Under the pieces are notes generated by a model. That model was not told the DNA's origin and made no database searches. It saw only the letters and a list, made by a program, of their open reading frames with translations. Made by a program: the position numbers and the translations under genes. A DNA stretch of 64,000 bases from SKVR01 sp046291875. Lineage in GTDB: Bacteria; Bacteroidota; Bacteroidia; Bacteroidales; UBA7960. Of this stretch, positions 33,854 through 42,340 are shown piece by piece. The stretch is from assembly GCA_046291875.1 (NCBI GenBank), contig JBKBSF010000006.1, positions 62,001-126,000 of the forward strand, written 5' to 3'. Position 1 is the stretch's first letter, and the number at the start of each line of letters is the position of its first letter.

Positions 33854-34690
33854 ATGCGCAACCTGTTTTCGTTTATCCTTAGGCATTACTTCTTCTTCCT
33901 GTTTGTTGTGCTGCAGGTGGTAGCTTTTATGCTTATTGCGCAAAACAATACCTACCACCGCTCCTTCTTTATCAACTCTACCAATATCCTGGCCGGAAAC
34001 GTATTCCAGGTCCATACCAATGTAACGGATTACTTCAATCTCCGACGAATCAACGAACAACTGGTGGCAGAAAACAATCAACTGTGGGCAGCAACCCAGC
34101 AGTCTTTTCTGCAAACCGATCAGAATATCTTCACTTTCCGCGACACCCTTTACCAGCGCCAATTCAGCTACATCAATGCCAGGGTGATCAACAACAGTGT
34201 AAGAGGCCGCAACAACTACCTCACCCTCAACAAAGGAAGGATGCATGGCATCAGACCCGACATGGGAGTTATTACAAATGATGGAGTAATTGGTATTGTA
34301 AAAGAGGTTTCGGCCAATTTCAGCAGTGTGATCTCTTTGTTGCATTCCGATATACAAATCAGTGCAAGGGTGGAAAGAAACGGCCACATCGGCACCATAC
34401 TTTGGGAGGGCTATGATTACCGCCAGACTACTATGCTTTACATCCCCCCTCATGTTGAGCTTTTCAAAGGAGACACCATTAAGACCAGCGGGTTTTCCCA
34501 GATATTTCCCGAAGGGATATTGATTGGCACCATCTCCGATTTTGAAATCAGAAGAGGAGACAATTTTTACACTATTAAGGTAGACCTCAGTCGCGACTTC
34601 AACAACCTGGGATATGTAAATGTGGTAAGAAACTTATTCAGAGAAGAGGTAACCCAACTGGAAACCTCTGCCCGCAATCAGCCCAGATAA
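33854..34690 (+). CDS. mreC: rod-shape-determining protein MreC
   Basis: A 278-residue periplasmic protein anchored by one N-terminal helix (about 9-31). A coiled coil follows (about 62-90), then the paired beta-barrel core with family motifs YLTLNKGRMHGIRPDMGVI, VIGIVKEVSANFSSVISLL and the C-terminal GDTIKTSGFSQIFPEGILIG. MreC links the MreB filament to the wall-synthetic enzymes. Mid-operon position between mreB and mreD is standard. Confidence 0.95.
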   Translation: MRNLFSFILRHYFFFLFVVLQVVAFMLIAQNNTYHRSFFINSTNILAGNVFQVHTNVTDYFNLRRINEQLVAENNQLWAATQQSFLQTDQNIFTFRDTLYQRQFSYINARVINNSVRGRNNYLTLNKGRMHGIRPDMGVITNDGVIGIVKEVSANFSSVISLLHSDIQISARVERNGHIGTILWEGYDYRQTTMLYIPPHVELFKGDTIKTSGFSQIFPEGILIGTISDFEIRRGDNFYTIKVDLSRDFNNLGYVNVVRNLFREEVTQLETSARNQPR

Positions 34691-34700
34691 GCAGAACACT

Positions 34701-35228
34701 ATGGATTTCGCAGCACTTAAACATATCGGCAGACTTCTAATCATTACAGCAATTCAGGTAGTGATACTGAACCAGATTCATTTCAGCGGATACATCACAC
34801 CTTATTTCTACCCCATCTTCATTTTGCTGCTGCCTTTCGATACCAGGGGCTACGTGCTTTTGCTTGCAGCTTTTTTCAGCGGACTTGCTGTAGACATGTT
34901 CTCAAATTCATTGGGCATGCATGCTTCTGCTACACTGCTCATGGCATTTCTCAGACCTTCAGTAATACGGTTGATCACTATCAAAAGCGATTTTGAACCC
35001 GGCACCGAACCTCGGGTAAGCGAGATGGGCACAGGATGGGTACTGATCTATTCTGCCATACTCATCAGCATACATCATTTGGCACTGTTTTTCATTGAGG
35101 TGTTTCGGTTTCAGGAGCTGGGAGACATCGTAGTAAGATCACTATTGAGTGCTGCATTCTCATTGGTATTGATCATGCTTACACATTTGCTGATGGGCAA
35201 CCCCAAAAAGAGCAGTGCTTTCAGATAA
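34701..35228 (+). CDS. mreD: rod-shape-determining protein MreD
   Basis: A 175-residue inner-membrane protein with about five helices; short conserved features are FHISGYITPYFYP-like sequence near residues 30-45 (QIHFSGYITPYFYPIFILL) and the GLAVDMFSNSLGMHA region that is typical of Bacteroidota MreD. It begins 10 bases after mreC. In many Bacteroidota the penicillin-binding protein 2 and rodA genes follow; here they do not, and a promoter and unrelated gene come next. Confidence 0.9.
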   Translation: MDFAALKHIGRLLIITAIQVVILNQIHFSGYITPYFYPIFILLLPFDTRGYVLLLAAFFSGLAVDMFSNSLGMHASATLLMAFLRPSVIRLITIKSDFEPGTEPRVSEMGTGWVLIYSAILISIHHLALFFIEVFRFQELGDIVVRSLLSAAFSLVLIMLTHLLMGNPKKSSAFR

Positions 35229-35324
35229 AAACCCATACGGTTGCTGTAAGGGTTGCAATCCTTAAAAATTCTTGGCTTACGGGTTAAAAATTCTTAAATC
35301 AAAAAGCCTCACAATCAGATGATT

Positions 35325-35332
35325 TATCTTTG
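35325..35332 (+). promoter_or_regulatory. -7 box of the thioredoxin-lipoprotein operon
   Basis: TATCTTTG, 28 bases before the ATG at 35361. It overlaps a possible upstream start at 35319, which argues against the longer protein. Confidence 0.6.
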
Positions 35333-35360
35333 CACATGCATGAAATTCACACCTCGATAC

Positions 35361-36536
35361 ATGAATAAGCTCCAGATCATCATCCTGTTTTTTGTAGTTC
35401 TTTTCCTGGGGGTAGCCTGCCAGGAACAAAACCATACCCGCGATGGCGACCTGGTAATTTCAGGCAAACTCACCAACGGTGCTTCTGCTGCATTGTTCCT
35501 GGAGGAGCTAACGCCCAACGACATCATTCCGGTCGACAGCATTTATGCCGATGCCGACGGAAACTTTAAACATGTTTTTTTTCTTGAGGATGCCGGCTTT
35601 TACCGCCTGGGAATACATGGAGGCAATTTCATAACCCTCTCGGCAGAACCAGGTGAGCAAATCTTCATCACGGCCGATGCTTCTGATCTGGCTGCCACAT
35701 ACGAAGTAAAAGGCTCCAGAGGATCGCAGATACTCCATCTCATCGGACAGAAAAAAATGGAAGGGATACAACATGCCAACCAGCTACGCGAACTCTACCG
35801 CGACAGCCGGGGAAGGGCACGTTTCACCGAAATACGCGACAGCCTACGTCAGGAATACCGGGATATCAAAGAAGAACAGCGAAGGTTCGTGATACAGATC
35901 ATAGAGCAGAACCCCGACAACCTGGCTTCTATACTGGCATTGTATCAGTATTTTGAGGATCATGTGCTGCTGCGCGAGGACCAGCATTTTGAATATTTCG
36001 AGAAACTGAGCAAAACCCTGTGCAATTCGTATGCTTCCAACAAGCACGTTATAGACCTTAAGAAACGTGTAAGCGACCGAAAAAGAGAGGAGCAGCAACG
36101 ACTGCAAAATGAGGAAAATCTTGCCATTGGAAGATTGGCCCCAGAAATTGTGCTTCCTACTCCTGAGGGAAATACCGTAAGCCTTTCCTCGCTCAGAGGC
36201 AATATAGTACTGATCGACTTCTGGGCAGCCTGGTGCCCCCCTTGCCGGGTTGCCAATGTAAAGCTTGGTGAGCTTTACAGTAAATACAAGGGTCGTGGCT
36301 TTGAAATCTATGGCGTTTCGCTCGACCGCACCCGCGACCAATGGATACAAGCCATAGAAGTAGACAACATCACCTGGGTTCAGGTGAGCGACCTGCGGTT
36401 TATGAACTCTCCGGTTGTGAACCTTTACAATGTAGTGGAGATACCCTATACCGTGCTGCTTGACAGAGAAGGCCGCATCATTGCACGAAATTTTTCCGTT
36501 GATGAGCTTGAAGCATTGTTGCTCCAGAACCTCTGA
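35361..36536 (+). CDS. TlpA/ResA-like thioredoxin lipoprotein with DUF4369 domain
   Basis: A 391-residue lipoprotein: signal peptide with lipobox FLGVAC (Cys near residue 20). Residues about 30-130 form the beta-sandwich DUF4369 domain common in Bacteroidota, residues 130-250 are helical, and about 260-391 are a TlpA-like thioredoxin fold with the redox site WAAWCPPCR and cis-Pro region VVEIPYTVLLD. It probably reduces disulfides in the periplasm, for example during cytochrome or other envelope protein maturation. The ATG at 35361 is chosen because it gives a lipoprotein signal and lies after the -7 box. Its end overlaps the next gene. Confidence 0.88.
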   Translation: MNKLQIIILFFVVLFLGVACQEQNHTRDGDLVISGKLTNGASAALFLEELTPNDIIPVDSIYADADGNFKHVFFLEDAGFYRLGIHGGNFITLSAEPGEQIFITADASDLAATYEVKGSRGSQILHLIGQKKMEGIQHANQLRELYRDSRGRARFTEIRDSLRQEYRDIKEEQRRFVIQIIEQNPDNLASILALYQYFEDHVLLREDQHFEYFEKLSKTLCNSYASNKHVIDLKKRVSDRKREEQQRLQNEENLAIGRLAPEIVLPTPEGNTVSLSSLRGNIVLIDFWAAWCPPCRVANVKLGELYSKYKGRGFEIYGVSLDRTRDQWIQAIEVDNITWVQVSDLRFMNSPVVNLYNVVEIPYTVLLDREGRIIARNFSVDELEALLLQNL

Positions 36537-37752
36537 GACTGCCAGCAGCAGCCTCTGGTCAGGCCTGATTCTGACCTGCCTGATGGCCTTGCAGACTCTG
36601 CGTATACTGGCAAACCCGATGCAGGAACCTGCTCCCGGGCGTCCTCTGCTACCTCCCCTGATTACCCTGGAAAACCGCACACATTTTTTTGCCATCCCCG
36701 TTGTCGGATTTAACACAAACGACCGTATCATGGCAGGGATAGCACTGTTCAATGAGCCAAAAGAAACTCTTCCCCTCAACTTTCTGCTGTTGCCCATGTG
36801 GAGTTTCGAAAAAAACACCCTTATGGGCCAGGCATCAACAGAATACACCTTTTCATTTGAAAACGCCCTGCTGCAAACCCTGAAACCCTCAAGCAGCATC
36901 AGGAAGTATTCGCTTGCACCCAGCAACGAAAGCTATGGCTTCATCAGTATTGAAAATGCTATAAATGCACAGCTACTCCATGGCTGGCGGTGGGTGCTGG
37001 CTCATCGATATGCTGAAAGAGATCAGGTAGTATTTCAGATGGGCGATTTTAAAAAGATCAGGAGAAGCTATCATTTCTTGTCTTTTGAGACAAGCTATCA
37101 GGATTTGTTTGCCCCGAACCCTTTTTCTTTTGCGGCAGAACTACTGCACCATAACAAAATGCTCAGGGGCAGTTTCACCTTCAATATGCTTGTACCCCTT
37201 TTCGACAACGCAGAAGGTTTGCATGTAAGGGTATTTGGAGGATATTTTCTGATGCGCAATACCCAACCTGGGGCAGATCTTCGGTTTCGCCTGCAGAACA
37301 CATCAGGTCCAAGAGATTTTGCTTTCCGGCATCTTTATGTGGGCCGGCTGGAACCACCCGGAAGCCTTTGGGGTAATCAGGTTTATGAAGCCGGTGGAGC
37401 GTTCAAATACCCTACTCCATTGGGCCAGACCTGGCATTGGCTGGCCAGCACCAATCTCAAACTGGATCTGCCGGTTTTACCTTTGCGTACCTTTCTTGAT
37501 ATAGCAACTTTTCATGGGGCTGGTCAGGATATAAGCTCAACCCAAAAGATCGTGCATGTGGGCGGAGTGCAATTGCATCTGCTTCACGACCTGCTACAGG
37601 TCAATTTTCCGGTGTTTGTATCGGAAGACCTCAAACGAATAGCCCAACTCAACAAGCTTGACAGTTACGAAAAAACCATCACTTTTACTCTGGCCTTTCA
37701 CCGGCTGGATGCCGTACAAAGCTTTCTCAACAAACGATGGGTAACCAAATAA
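36502..37752 (+). CDS. predicted outer-membrane beta-barrel protein of unknown function
   Basis: About 416 residues. With the ATG at 36502 a signal peptide can be read (basic start, hydrophobic stretch at about 19-36, cleavage near ILA-NP); the gene then overlaps the thioredoxin gene by 35 bases. An earlier ATG at 36460 and a later one at 36583 are possible; the later one cuts the signal sequence. The rest has alternating hydrophobic/aromatic strands (IMAGIALFN, FTFNMLVPLF, LHVRVFGGYFL, HVGGVQLHLL) separated by polar loops, typical of an outer-membrane barrel of 12-16 strands. It resembles the C-terminal barrel found in some Bacteroidota M1-type metallopeptidases, but no peptidase part is present. 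Family uncertain. Confidence 0.65.
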   Translation: MSLKHCCSRTSETASSSLWSGLILTCLMALQTLRILANPMQEPAPGRPLLPPLITLENRTHFFAIPVVGFNTNDRIMAGIALFNEPKETLPLNFLLLPMWSFEKNTLMGQASTEYTFSFENALLQTLKPSSSIRKYSLAPSNESYGFISIENAINAQLLHGWRWVLAHRYAERDQVVFQMGDFKKIRRSYHFLSFETSYQDLFAPNPFSFAAELLHHNKMLRGSFTFNMLVPLFDNAEGLHVRVFGGYFLMRNTQPGADLRFRLQNTSGPRDFAFRHLYVGRLEPPGSLWGNQVYEAGGAFKYPTPLGQTWHWLASTNLKLDLPVLPLRTFLDIATFHGAGQDISSTQKIVHVGGVQLHLLHDLLQVNFPVFVSEDLKRIAQLNKLDSYEKTITFTLAFHRLDAVQSFLNKRWVTK

Positions 37753-37755
37753 AAA

Positions 37756-37784
37756 AACCGGAAGCCCATTACAGACATCCGGTT
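37756..37784. terminator. terminator between convergent barrel and dioxygenase genes
   Basis: AACCGGA (37756-37762) pairs with TCCGGTT (37778-37784). The seven As to its left give a T-tract for the minus strand, so it mainly serves the dioxygenase gene; plus-strand function is weaker. Confidence 0.65.
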
Positions 37785-37805
37785 CAATAAGCATCAATGG
37801 TTTTA

Positions 37806-38393
37806 CTACCAGAGGTTTACCACATCAAAAGCGTTCTCTTCAACACGCCGGTAGTAATCTGCAGGATGCTCCCACGACACAGCGGGAGCTTTCTCGTTGA
37901 GCTCAGCCAATCGGCGGTTTCGGATATCAAAGATCATAACCCCATCATAATTGTATACTGCAGGATAGTAAAAATGCACTGTAACCAGCGGCTTGGAGGG
38001 TGAAGGATTCTGCAAATGATGAATTACATTCAGAGGTTCGAAGATTACCTCTCCTTTACGGAAACTTTTGGGAGGATGACAGGAAAGCTTATTGTCTTCC
38101 GGATCAAAAACAAAAGAGGTTTCTGTAAGCAGCCCCTTGAGAACTGCTATGTAGCCCCAGAAGTTGTTGTGCTGATGCGGAACCAGCTGGTGTTGTGCAG
38201 GCCATACTGTAAGGAATACCCGTATGGGTCCATCCATAATTACAACCCTGAAATACTCATCCAGTTCGCGACCCTGAAGGTAAGACATATAGTCAATCTG
38301 CGAAAAGTCAAACTTATTCAGAGTCATCTTAAGGATATTGGGTTCAATCTCCTTTCCTTCAAGTTTTCTGAGTTTCTCTAATACTTTTTCCAT
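37806..38393 (-). CDS. cysteine dioxygenase-like cupin protein
   Basis: A 195-residue cytoplasmic cupin. The CDO-type iron site can be placed: His73 and His75 in VPHQHNNFWGYIAVLKG and His125 in NVIHHLQNP; the downstream VTVHFYYP matches the SLHLYSPP region of cysteine dioxygenases. Such enzymes oxidise a thiol, usually cysteine to cysteine sulfinate, with O2. The spacing is right for the family, but substrate (cysteine or 3-mercaptopropionate) cannot be told. Use of O2 suggests that the organism meets oxygen at least sometimes. Monocistronic. Confidence 0.8.
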   Translation of the reverse strand: MEKVLEKLRKLEGKEIEPNILKMTLNKFDFSQIDYMSYLQGRELDEYFRVVIMDGPIRVFLTVWPAQHQLVPHQHNNFWGYIAVLKGLLTETSFVFDPEDNKLSCHPPKSFRKGEVIFEPLNVIHHLQNPSPSKPLVTVHFYYPAVYNYDGVMIFDIRNRRLAELNEKAPAVSWEHPADYYRRVEENAFDVVNLW

Positions 38394-38643
38394 GCTTCTT
38401 TTGTTTTAAATAAACGGTTTAATATGATTTGCAATACATGTTCACAGAAGGACTTGCCCTGCCTGAGCATTGGCACAACGGATAAAGATAGTAAAAAAAC
38501 CTATGAGATGGAATCTCTATTGGCAAGAACCACGCTTGCTTCCACGGCAGAGGCATGGTATTATATAACAATGGCTAAAGCATTCTAAACCGGCAAAATA
38601 CCACGCCATGTTGATATCTTGCATGGAAATCAGGTTGATTTCC
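38394..38643. other. spacer upstream of lpxH
   Basis: No gene. A long-range inverted repeat (GGCATGGTATT at 38552-38562; AATACCACGCC at 38597-38607, one mismatch) with a 34-base loop is the only structure noticed. Confidence 0.35.
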
Positions 38644-38651
38644 TATCTTTG
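38644..38651 (+). promoter_or_regulatory. -7 box of lpxH
   Basis: TATCTTTG, 14 bases before the GTG start, so the leader is very short. A TTG at 38619-38621 is a possible -33 at 22 bases. Confidence 0.55.
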
Positions 38652-38665
38652 CCCAAAAAAAACTG

Positions 38666-39454
38666 GTGCAGACAAAACGCATATATTTTGTATCGGATGC
38701 CCATTTGGGAGTACCCGACTATACCAGCAGCCTGGAGCGCGAAAAATTACTGATCAGCTGGCTGGAGCAGGTGCGTCAGGATGCCGATGAGATTTACCTG
38801 CTGGGAGATATTTTCGACTTCTGGTTTGAATACAAATCTGTTGTTCCCAAAGGATTTGTAAGATTGTTGGGGAAAATCGCAGAGATTTGCGATTCTGGCA
38901 TTCCGGTACACTACTTCACCGGCAATCACGACATGTGGATTTTCAGCTATTTTGAGAAAGAACTTGGAGTGATTATGCACCGTAGCCCCCAGGAGCGCGA
39001 AATCGGGGGTAAACTTTTTTATATTGCCCATGGCGACGGCCTGGGTCCCGCCGACTACGGCTACAAACTCCTGAAGAAAGTATTTGCCAGCCGCATTTCG
39101 CAGAAGCTTTTTTCCTGGTTGCATCCTGGCTTCGGCACATCGCTGGCCCTGTATCTTTCGCGAAAAAGCCGGATGGCAAATGGCCATAAAGACGAGATCT
39201 TTCTGGGCGAAGAAAAGGAACGGTTGATAGTATTTTGCCGTGAAATGCTCAAACAGAAGCCTTTCCATTATTTTATATTTGGCCACCGTCACCTGCCCCT
39301 CAACATTGAGGTGGGCCCTCAGAGCCGATACATTAATACGGGCGAATGGGTAAAATCTTTCTCCTATGCTTTCTTCGATGGAGAGCAACTTCACCTGAAA
39401 TTCTTCTCGCCTACACAAGAAAACATCGCCCCAAACACACAAAAAACCCCTTAA
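38666..39454 (+). CDS. lpxH: UDP-2,3-diacylglucosamine diphosphatase
   Basis: A 262-residue metallophosphoesterase of lipid A synthesis that cleaves UDP-2,3-diacylglucosamine to lipid X and UMP at the inner face of the cytoplasmic membrane. Five calcineurin-like motifs bind two metals: SDAHLG, LLGDIFDFWFEY, TGNHDMW, AHGDG and GHRH. The start is a GTG at 38666; no ATG precedes the conserved beta-strand. A basic patch after residue 130 (KLLKKVFASRIS) matches the membrane-insertion cap. Monocistronic. Confidence 0.92.
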   Translation: MQTKRIYFVSDAHLGVPDYTSSLEREKLLISWLEQVRQDADEIYLLGDIFDFWFEYKSVVPKGFVRLLGKIAEICDSGIPVHYFTGNHDMWIFSYFEKELGVIMHRSPQEREIGGKLFYIAHGDGLGPADYGYKLLKKVFASRISQKLFSWLHPGFGTSLALYLSRKSRMANGHKDEIFLGEEKERLIVFCREMLKQKPFHYFIFGHRHLPLNIEVGPQSRYINTGEWVKSFSYAFFDGEQLHLKFFSPTQENIAPNTQKTP

Positions 39455-39511
39455 AAGCATTTTTTTTACTCCTAAGGATAACTTTTTCCTATGTTGTTAC
39501 GTAAAAAGTAT

Positions 39512-39519
39512 TACATTTG
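39512..39519 (+). promoter_or_regulatory. -7 box of the cysteine-rich protein gene
   Basis: TACATTTG, 22 bases before the ATG at 39541. Confidence 0.5.
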
Positions 39520-39540
39520 AACGGAAACAAAAAGGAAATT

Positions 39541-39789
39541 ATGACAACACAATGTCCAAGATGCGGCGATTGTGCGCTATTTAAAGGGAAAATCCAAATG
39601 TCGGAGGACATTCGGTTAAGATACACCTGCAATTATTGCCTGGGGTCTTCGGCGCCCTGGGAAGCCTGCAAGCGCTTTCAGATGATGGAAATGGCAGGGT
39701 TTTGCCCCGACTTTCTGATGCCCAACTCCCTGCTTTCTGCCGATCAGGTAAAATCGCGCCTGACCATGGTTTGCTGCCTGAGCCGCTAA
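39541..39789 (+). CDS. small cysteine-rich protein, possible zinc or iron-sulfur binder
   Basis: An 82-residue protein with nine cysteines, including CPRCGDC at residues 5-11, CNYC near 31-34, and single or paired cysteines to the end (ACKRF, FCPDF, VCCLSR). The spacing suggests a metal centre, perhaps a zinc ribbon, but no known family is recognised. The start ATG lies just after a -7 box. Its stop overlaps that of the convergent folC by three bases (CTAA), so the two genes share no untranslated spacer. Confidence 0.65.
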   Translation: MTTQCPRCGDCALFKGKIQMSEDIRLRYTCNYCLGSSAPWEACKRFQMMEMAGFCPDFLMPNSLLSADQVKSRLTMVCCLSR

Positions 39790-41084
39790 ACCACCTCTGC
39801 TACCACAAAGGTACTCCCTCCAACAAAAACCAGGTCGTGCTTACCAGCACTTGCCATGGCTGCTCTAAGGGCCTCTTTCACCGACAGGTAGCCCTGCCCT
39901 ATCAATCCGGCATCAGCTGCTTTAGCTGCCAGCAGAAAAGTATCCAAACCTCTCGGAACATCAGGCTTACAGAAGTAATAGGTTGCTGATTGGGTCGGAA
40001 GAAGTTTCAAAATCCCTTCCACATCTTTGTCGTTCATCATGCCCAGCACAAAATGCAAATGTTCGTGAGGGGTAATGCTGATATTCTCCAGTATACTCCT
40101 TATACCATCTTCATTGTGCCCTGTATCGCAGATCACCAGCGGATCATGATTCAGTATCTGCCATCGTCCCATCAATGAGGTATTCCTGATCACGTTTCGT
40201 AAGCCCGCTACCAGATGATCGTGGGTTAGCACAAATTCTCCTCCTTGCCTGATTACCTCAACGGCAGTTGCCACTGTACAGATGTTTTCCAGTTGGTAGC
40301 TCCCGCTTAAAGGGCACTCAAAGGGCAATTCCATACCACTGCCGGAAAGCACACCCTTTACAAGCCTTGCATGATCTTCCATTACATAGGAGGGTTGAGA
40401 AATGCGGCAGGTTTCCTCCGAGCGCGTAAGCCCAGAACTCATTACCGCAGCAACCTCTTCAAAAACCGACATAACCTCCGGGCGGCACTTGCCAACCACC
40501 ACCGGAACCCCTTGTTTGATAATTCCGGCCTTTTCGCGGGCTATGGCCTGCAAGGTATTGCCCAGAAGGTTTACATGATCGTACCCCACATTGGTGAGCA
40601 CCGACAATACGGGCAGGATGATATTGGTAGAATCCAACCTCCCTCCCAGCCCGGTTTCAATTATGGCAATATCTACCCCTTGCCTGGCAAACCAATCAAA
40701 GGCCATGGCAATGGTCATTTCGAAGAAAGAGGGCTGGATGGATTCAAAAAAAGTTTTGTGATGGCTTACGAAATCTGTTACAAATTCCTTTGAGATCATT
40801 GCACCATTGATACGGAACCGTTCTCTGAAATCTTTCAGATGAGGCGATGTACACAGGCCTGTTTTATAACCTGCCTCCTGAAAAACAGAGGCCAGCATAT
40901 GCGAAACAGAACCCTTTCCGTTGGTTCCTGCCACATGTACGGTTTTGAATTTTCTTTCCGGATTGCCCAGATGTTTTGCCAGGGCAATGGTGTTGTCAAG
41001 ATTGGCTTTATAGGCAGCAGGCCCGATGCGATGAAACATAGGCAGTTGCGCATAGAGATAATCCAGGGTTTGCTGGTAGGTCAT
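39786..41084 (-). CDS. folC: dihydrofolate synthase / folylpolyglutamate synthase
   Basis: A 432-residue Mur-ligase-like ATPase that adds glutamate to dihydropteroate and to folates. P-loop VHVAGTNGKGS, LCTSPHLKDFRERF, the IIETGLGGRLDSTN motif and the carbamylated-lysine region REKAGIIKQGVP are seen; the C-terminal domain has the CDTGHNEDGI motif, which in most members reads DGAHN. Start at the ATG at 41084, which shares its A with the tonB stop (TGATG), so translation is coupled. It is the last gene of the exbB-exbD-tonB-folC operon, a linkage of unrelated function. Confidence 0.94.
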   Translation of the reverse strand: MTYQQTLDYLYAQLPMFHRIGPAAYKANLDNTIALAKHLGNPERKFKTVHVAGTNGKGSVSHMLASVFQEAGYKTGLCTSPHLKDFRERFRINGAMISKEFVTDFVSHHKTFFESIQPSFFEMTIAMAFDWFARQGVDIAIIETGLGGRLDSTNIILPVLSVLTNVGYDHVNLLGNTLQAIAREKAGIIKQGVPVVVGKCRPEVMSVFEEVAAVMSSGLTRSEETCRISQPSYVMEDHARLVKGVLSGSGMELPFECPLSGSYQLENICTVATAVEVIRQGGEFVLTHDHLVAGLRNVIRNTSLMGRWQILNHDPLVICDTGHNEDGIRSILENISITPHEHLHFVLGMMNDKDVEGILKLLPTQSATYYFCKPDVPRGLDTFLLAAKAADAGLIGQGYLSVKEALRAAMASAGKHDLVFVGGSTFVVAEVV

Positions 41085-41911
41085 CAATTCAATCGGATGA
41101 AGTTGTAGGTAATGGTACCGACTTGCTCGTGAGGGGCATCGTTTTTCACGTCAAACCGTGCTCTTCGGGCAGCATTTTCGGCTGCGGTCCACAAAGCTCT
41201 GTCGGAGGTTGTTGTGCCTCTGGCTCCAGCCTCAGCTCTTGTAACTTCTCCGTTGCGGTTTACATTAATGGTAACCACTACCCTGCCCTGCGACTGCGAA
41301 GCATATTCAGGGATGGGGAGATAGTTTGCCCTTCGGCCGGAAAGGCTGAACTGCACACCACTTCCTTGCCCTCCGCCCGTTTGCGATGTACCATCCACGC
41401 TGCCATCGGGTCTACCCTGGTTGCCTTGCTGGCCGGTTTCGCCCTGGCTTTGCGATTCGGTTGTTCTACGGTCGCGCCCGGGAAACAAAGCCCTGGGGTC
41501 GACCTGGGGCTGTGGCTCTGGCTCGGGTTGAGGCTGCGGTTGTGCCTGGGAGGTTTCCTGCTGTGGGCGGGTAGTTTCGCGCGGGGTCTCCTGCCTTTGC
41601 TGACGCTGGGGCCGTGTTTGAGGGGCCTCAGGAATGACTACACTCTCCTCGGTGCTTTGGGTGGCAACATCTTCTGCACGGGGCTGCGCCTGCGAAGCCT
41701 CTGGCTGAGGAGGGGGTGGCGAGGAGGTTAAGGGCTGCCGCGTACCCGTTCCCTGGGTAGAGAACCCCAGGTTTACAATTACCCCCTCTTCCTCGGGCAA
41801 TGGCAAAGGGGTAGACAAACCAAAATAAAGCACACACAACAGCAACACCCCGTGAAAAATCAGGGTGCCTGCAATGGCTCTGTTATCATATTTCTTCTTT
41901 GGCTCTGTCAT
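41084..41911 (-). CDS. tonB: TonB-like energy transducer
   Basis: A 275-residue protein with one N-terminal helix (about 13-32), a Pro/Gln/Glu-rich periplasmic spacer (about 60-180, unusually rich in Q and repeated QP), and a C-terminal TonB-type domain ending in VVTINVNRNGEVTRAEAG and a final conserved FDVKNDAPHEQVGTITYNFI. The spacer is expected to span the periplasm to contact outer-membrane receptors. It sits two bases downstream of exbD and is part of the same complex; it powers TonB-dependent receptors such as those in this window. Confidence 0.88.
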   Translation of the reverse strand: MTEPKKKYDNRAIAGTLIFHGVLLLCVLYFGLSTPLPLPEEEGVIVNLGFSTQGTGTRQPLTSSPPPPQPEASQAQPRAEDVATQSTEESVVIPEAPQTRPQRQQRQETPRETTRPQQETSQAQPQPQPEPEPQPQVDPRALFPGRDRRTTESQSQGETGQQGNQGRPDGSVDGTSQTGGGQGSGVQFSLSGRRANYLPIPEYASQSQGRVVVTINVNRNGEVTRAEAGARGTTTSDRALWTAAENAARRARFDVKNDAPHEQVGTITYNFIRLN

Positions 41912-41913
41912 GT

Positions 41914-42327
41914 TTATCGTCGGGGCTGGGTGGCCAGAATAACCTTATGTTTGGTTTGATTCATACTGTTGATGTTGTTTACCACATCAATCACACTCAC
42001 AATATACTGAACGGGCACACTCTGATCGGCGCGCAACACCACTGAACCTTCATCCTGATTGCTCAATGCTGCATTGAGGCCAATCTGCAGGGCATCCAGA
42101 TCCACCGGGGTTTCTTCCAGGAAGATGTTATTGTCGGCATTGATATATACTGTAATGGTTTGCCGGGCCATGGTGCGGCTATCGCTCGAAGGCAGCAGCA
42201 GCTTGATGGCATTGGGTGCAACAAGGGTGGAAGTGAGCATGAAGAAGATCAGCAAAAGGAACACCAGGTCAGACATGGAGGCCATGTTGAACTCTGCTTT
42301 CCTGGGATTTCTGATTTTTATAGCCAT
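41914..42327 (-). CDS. exbD: biopolymer transport protein ExbD
   Basis: A 137-residue inner-membrane protein with one helix at about 16-36; the family motif is MASMSDLVFLLLIFFMLTST, with the essential membrane Asp in SDLVF. The rest is the periplasmic domain. It forms the proton-driven motor with ExbB. Gene order exbB-exbD-tonB with gaps of 2 to 13 bases. Confidence 0.94.
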   Translation of the reverse strand: MAIKIRNPRKAEFNMASMSDLVFLLLIFFMLTSTLVAPNAIKLLLPSSDSRTMARQTITVYINADNNIFLEETPVDLDALQIGLNAALSNQDEGSVVLRADQSVPVQYIVSVIDVVNNINSMNQTKHKVILATQPRR

Positions 42328-42340
42328 AATGGATCAGGGA

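Noticed and set aside
35844..36926. 360-codon open frame on the minus strand
   Set aside because: Antisense to the thioredoxin lipoprotein and barrel genes; cysteine- and arginine-rich composition typical of shadows.
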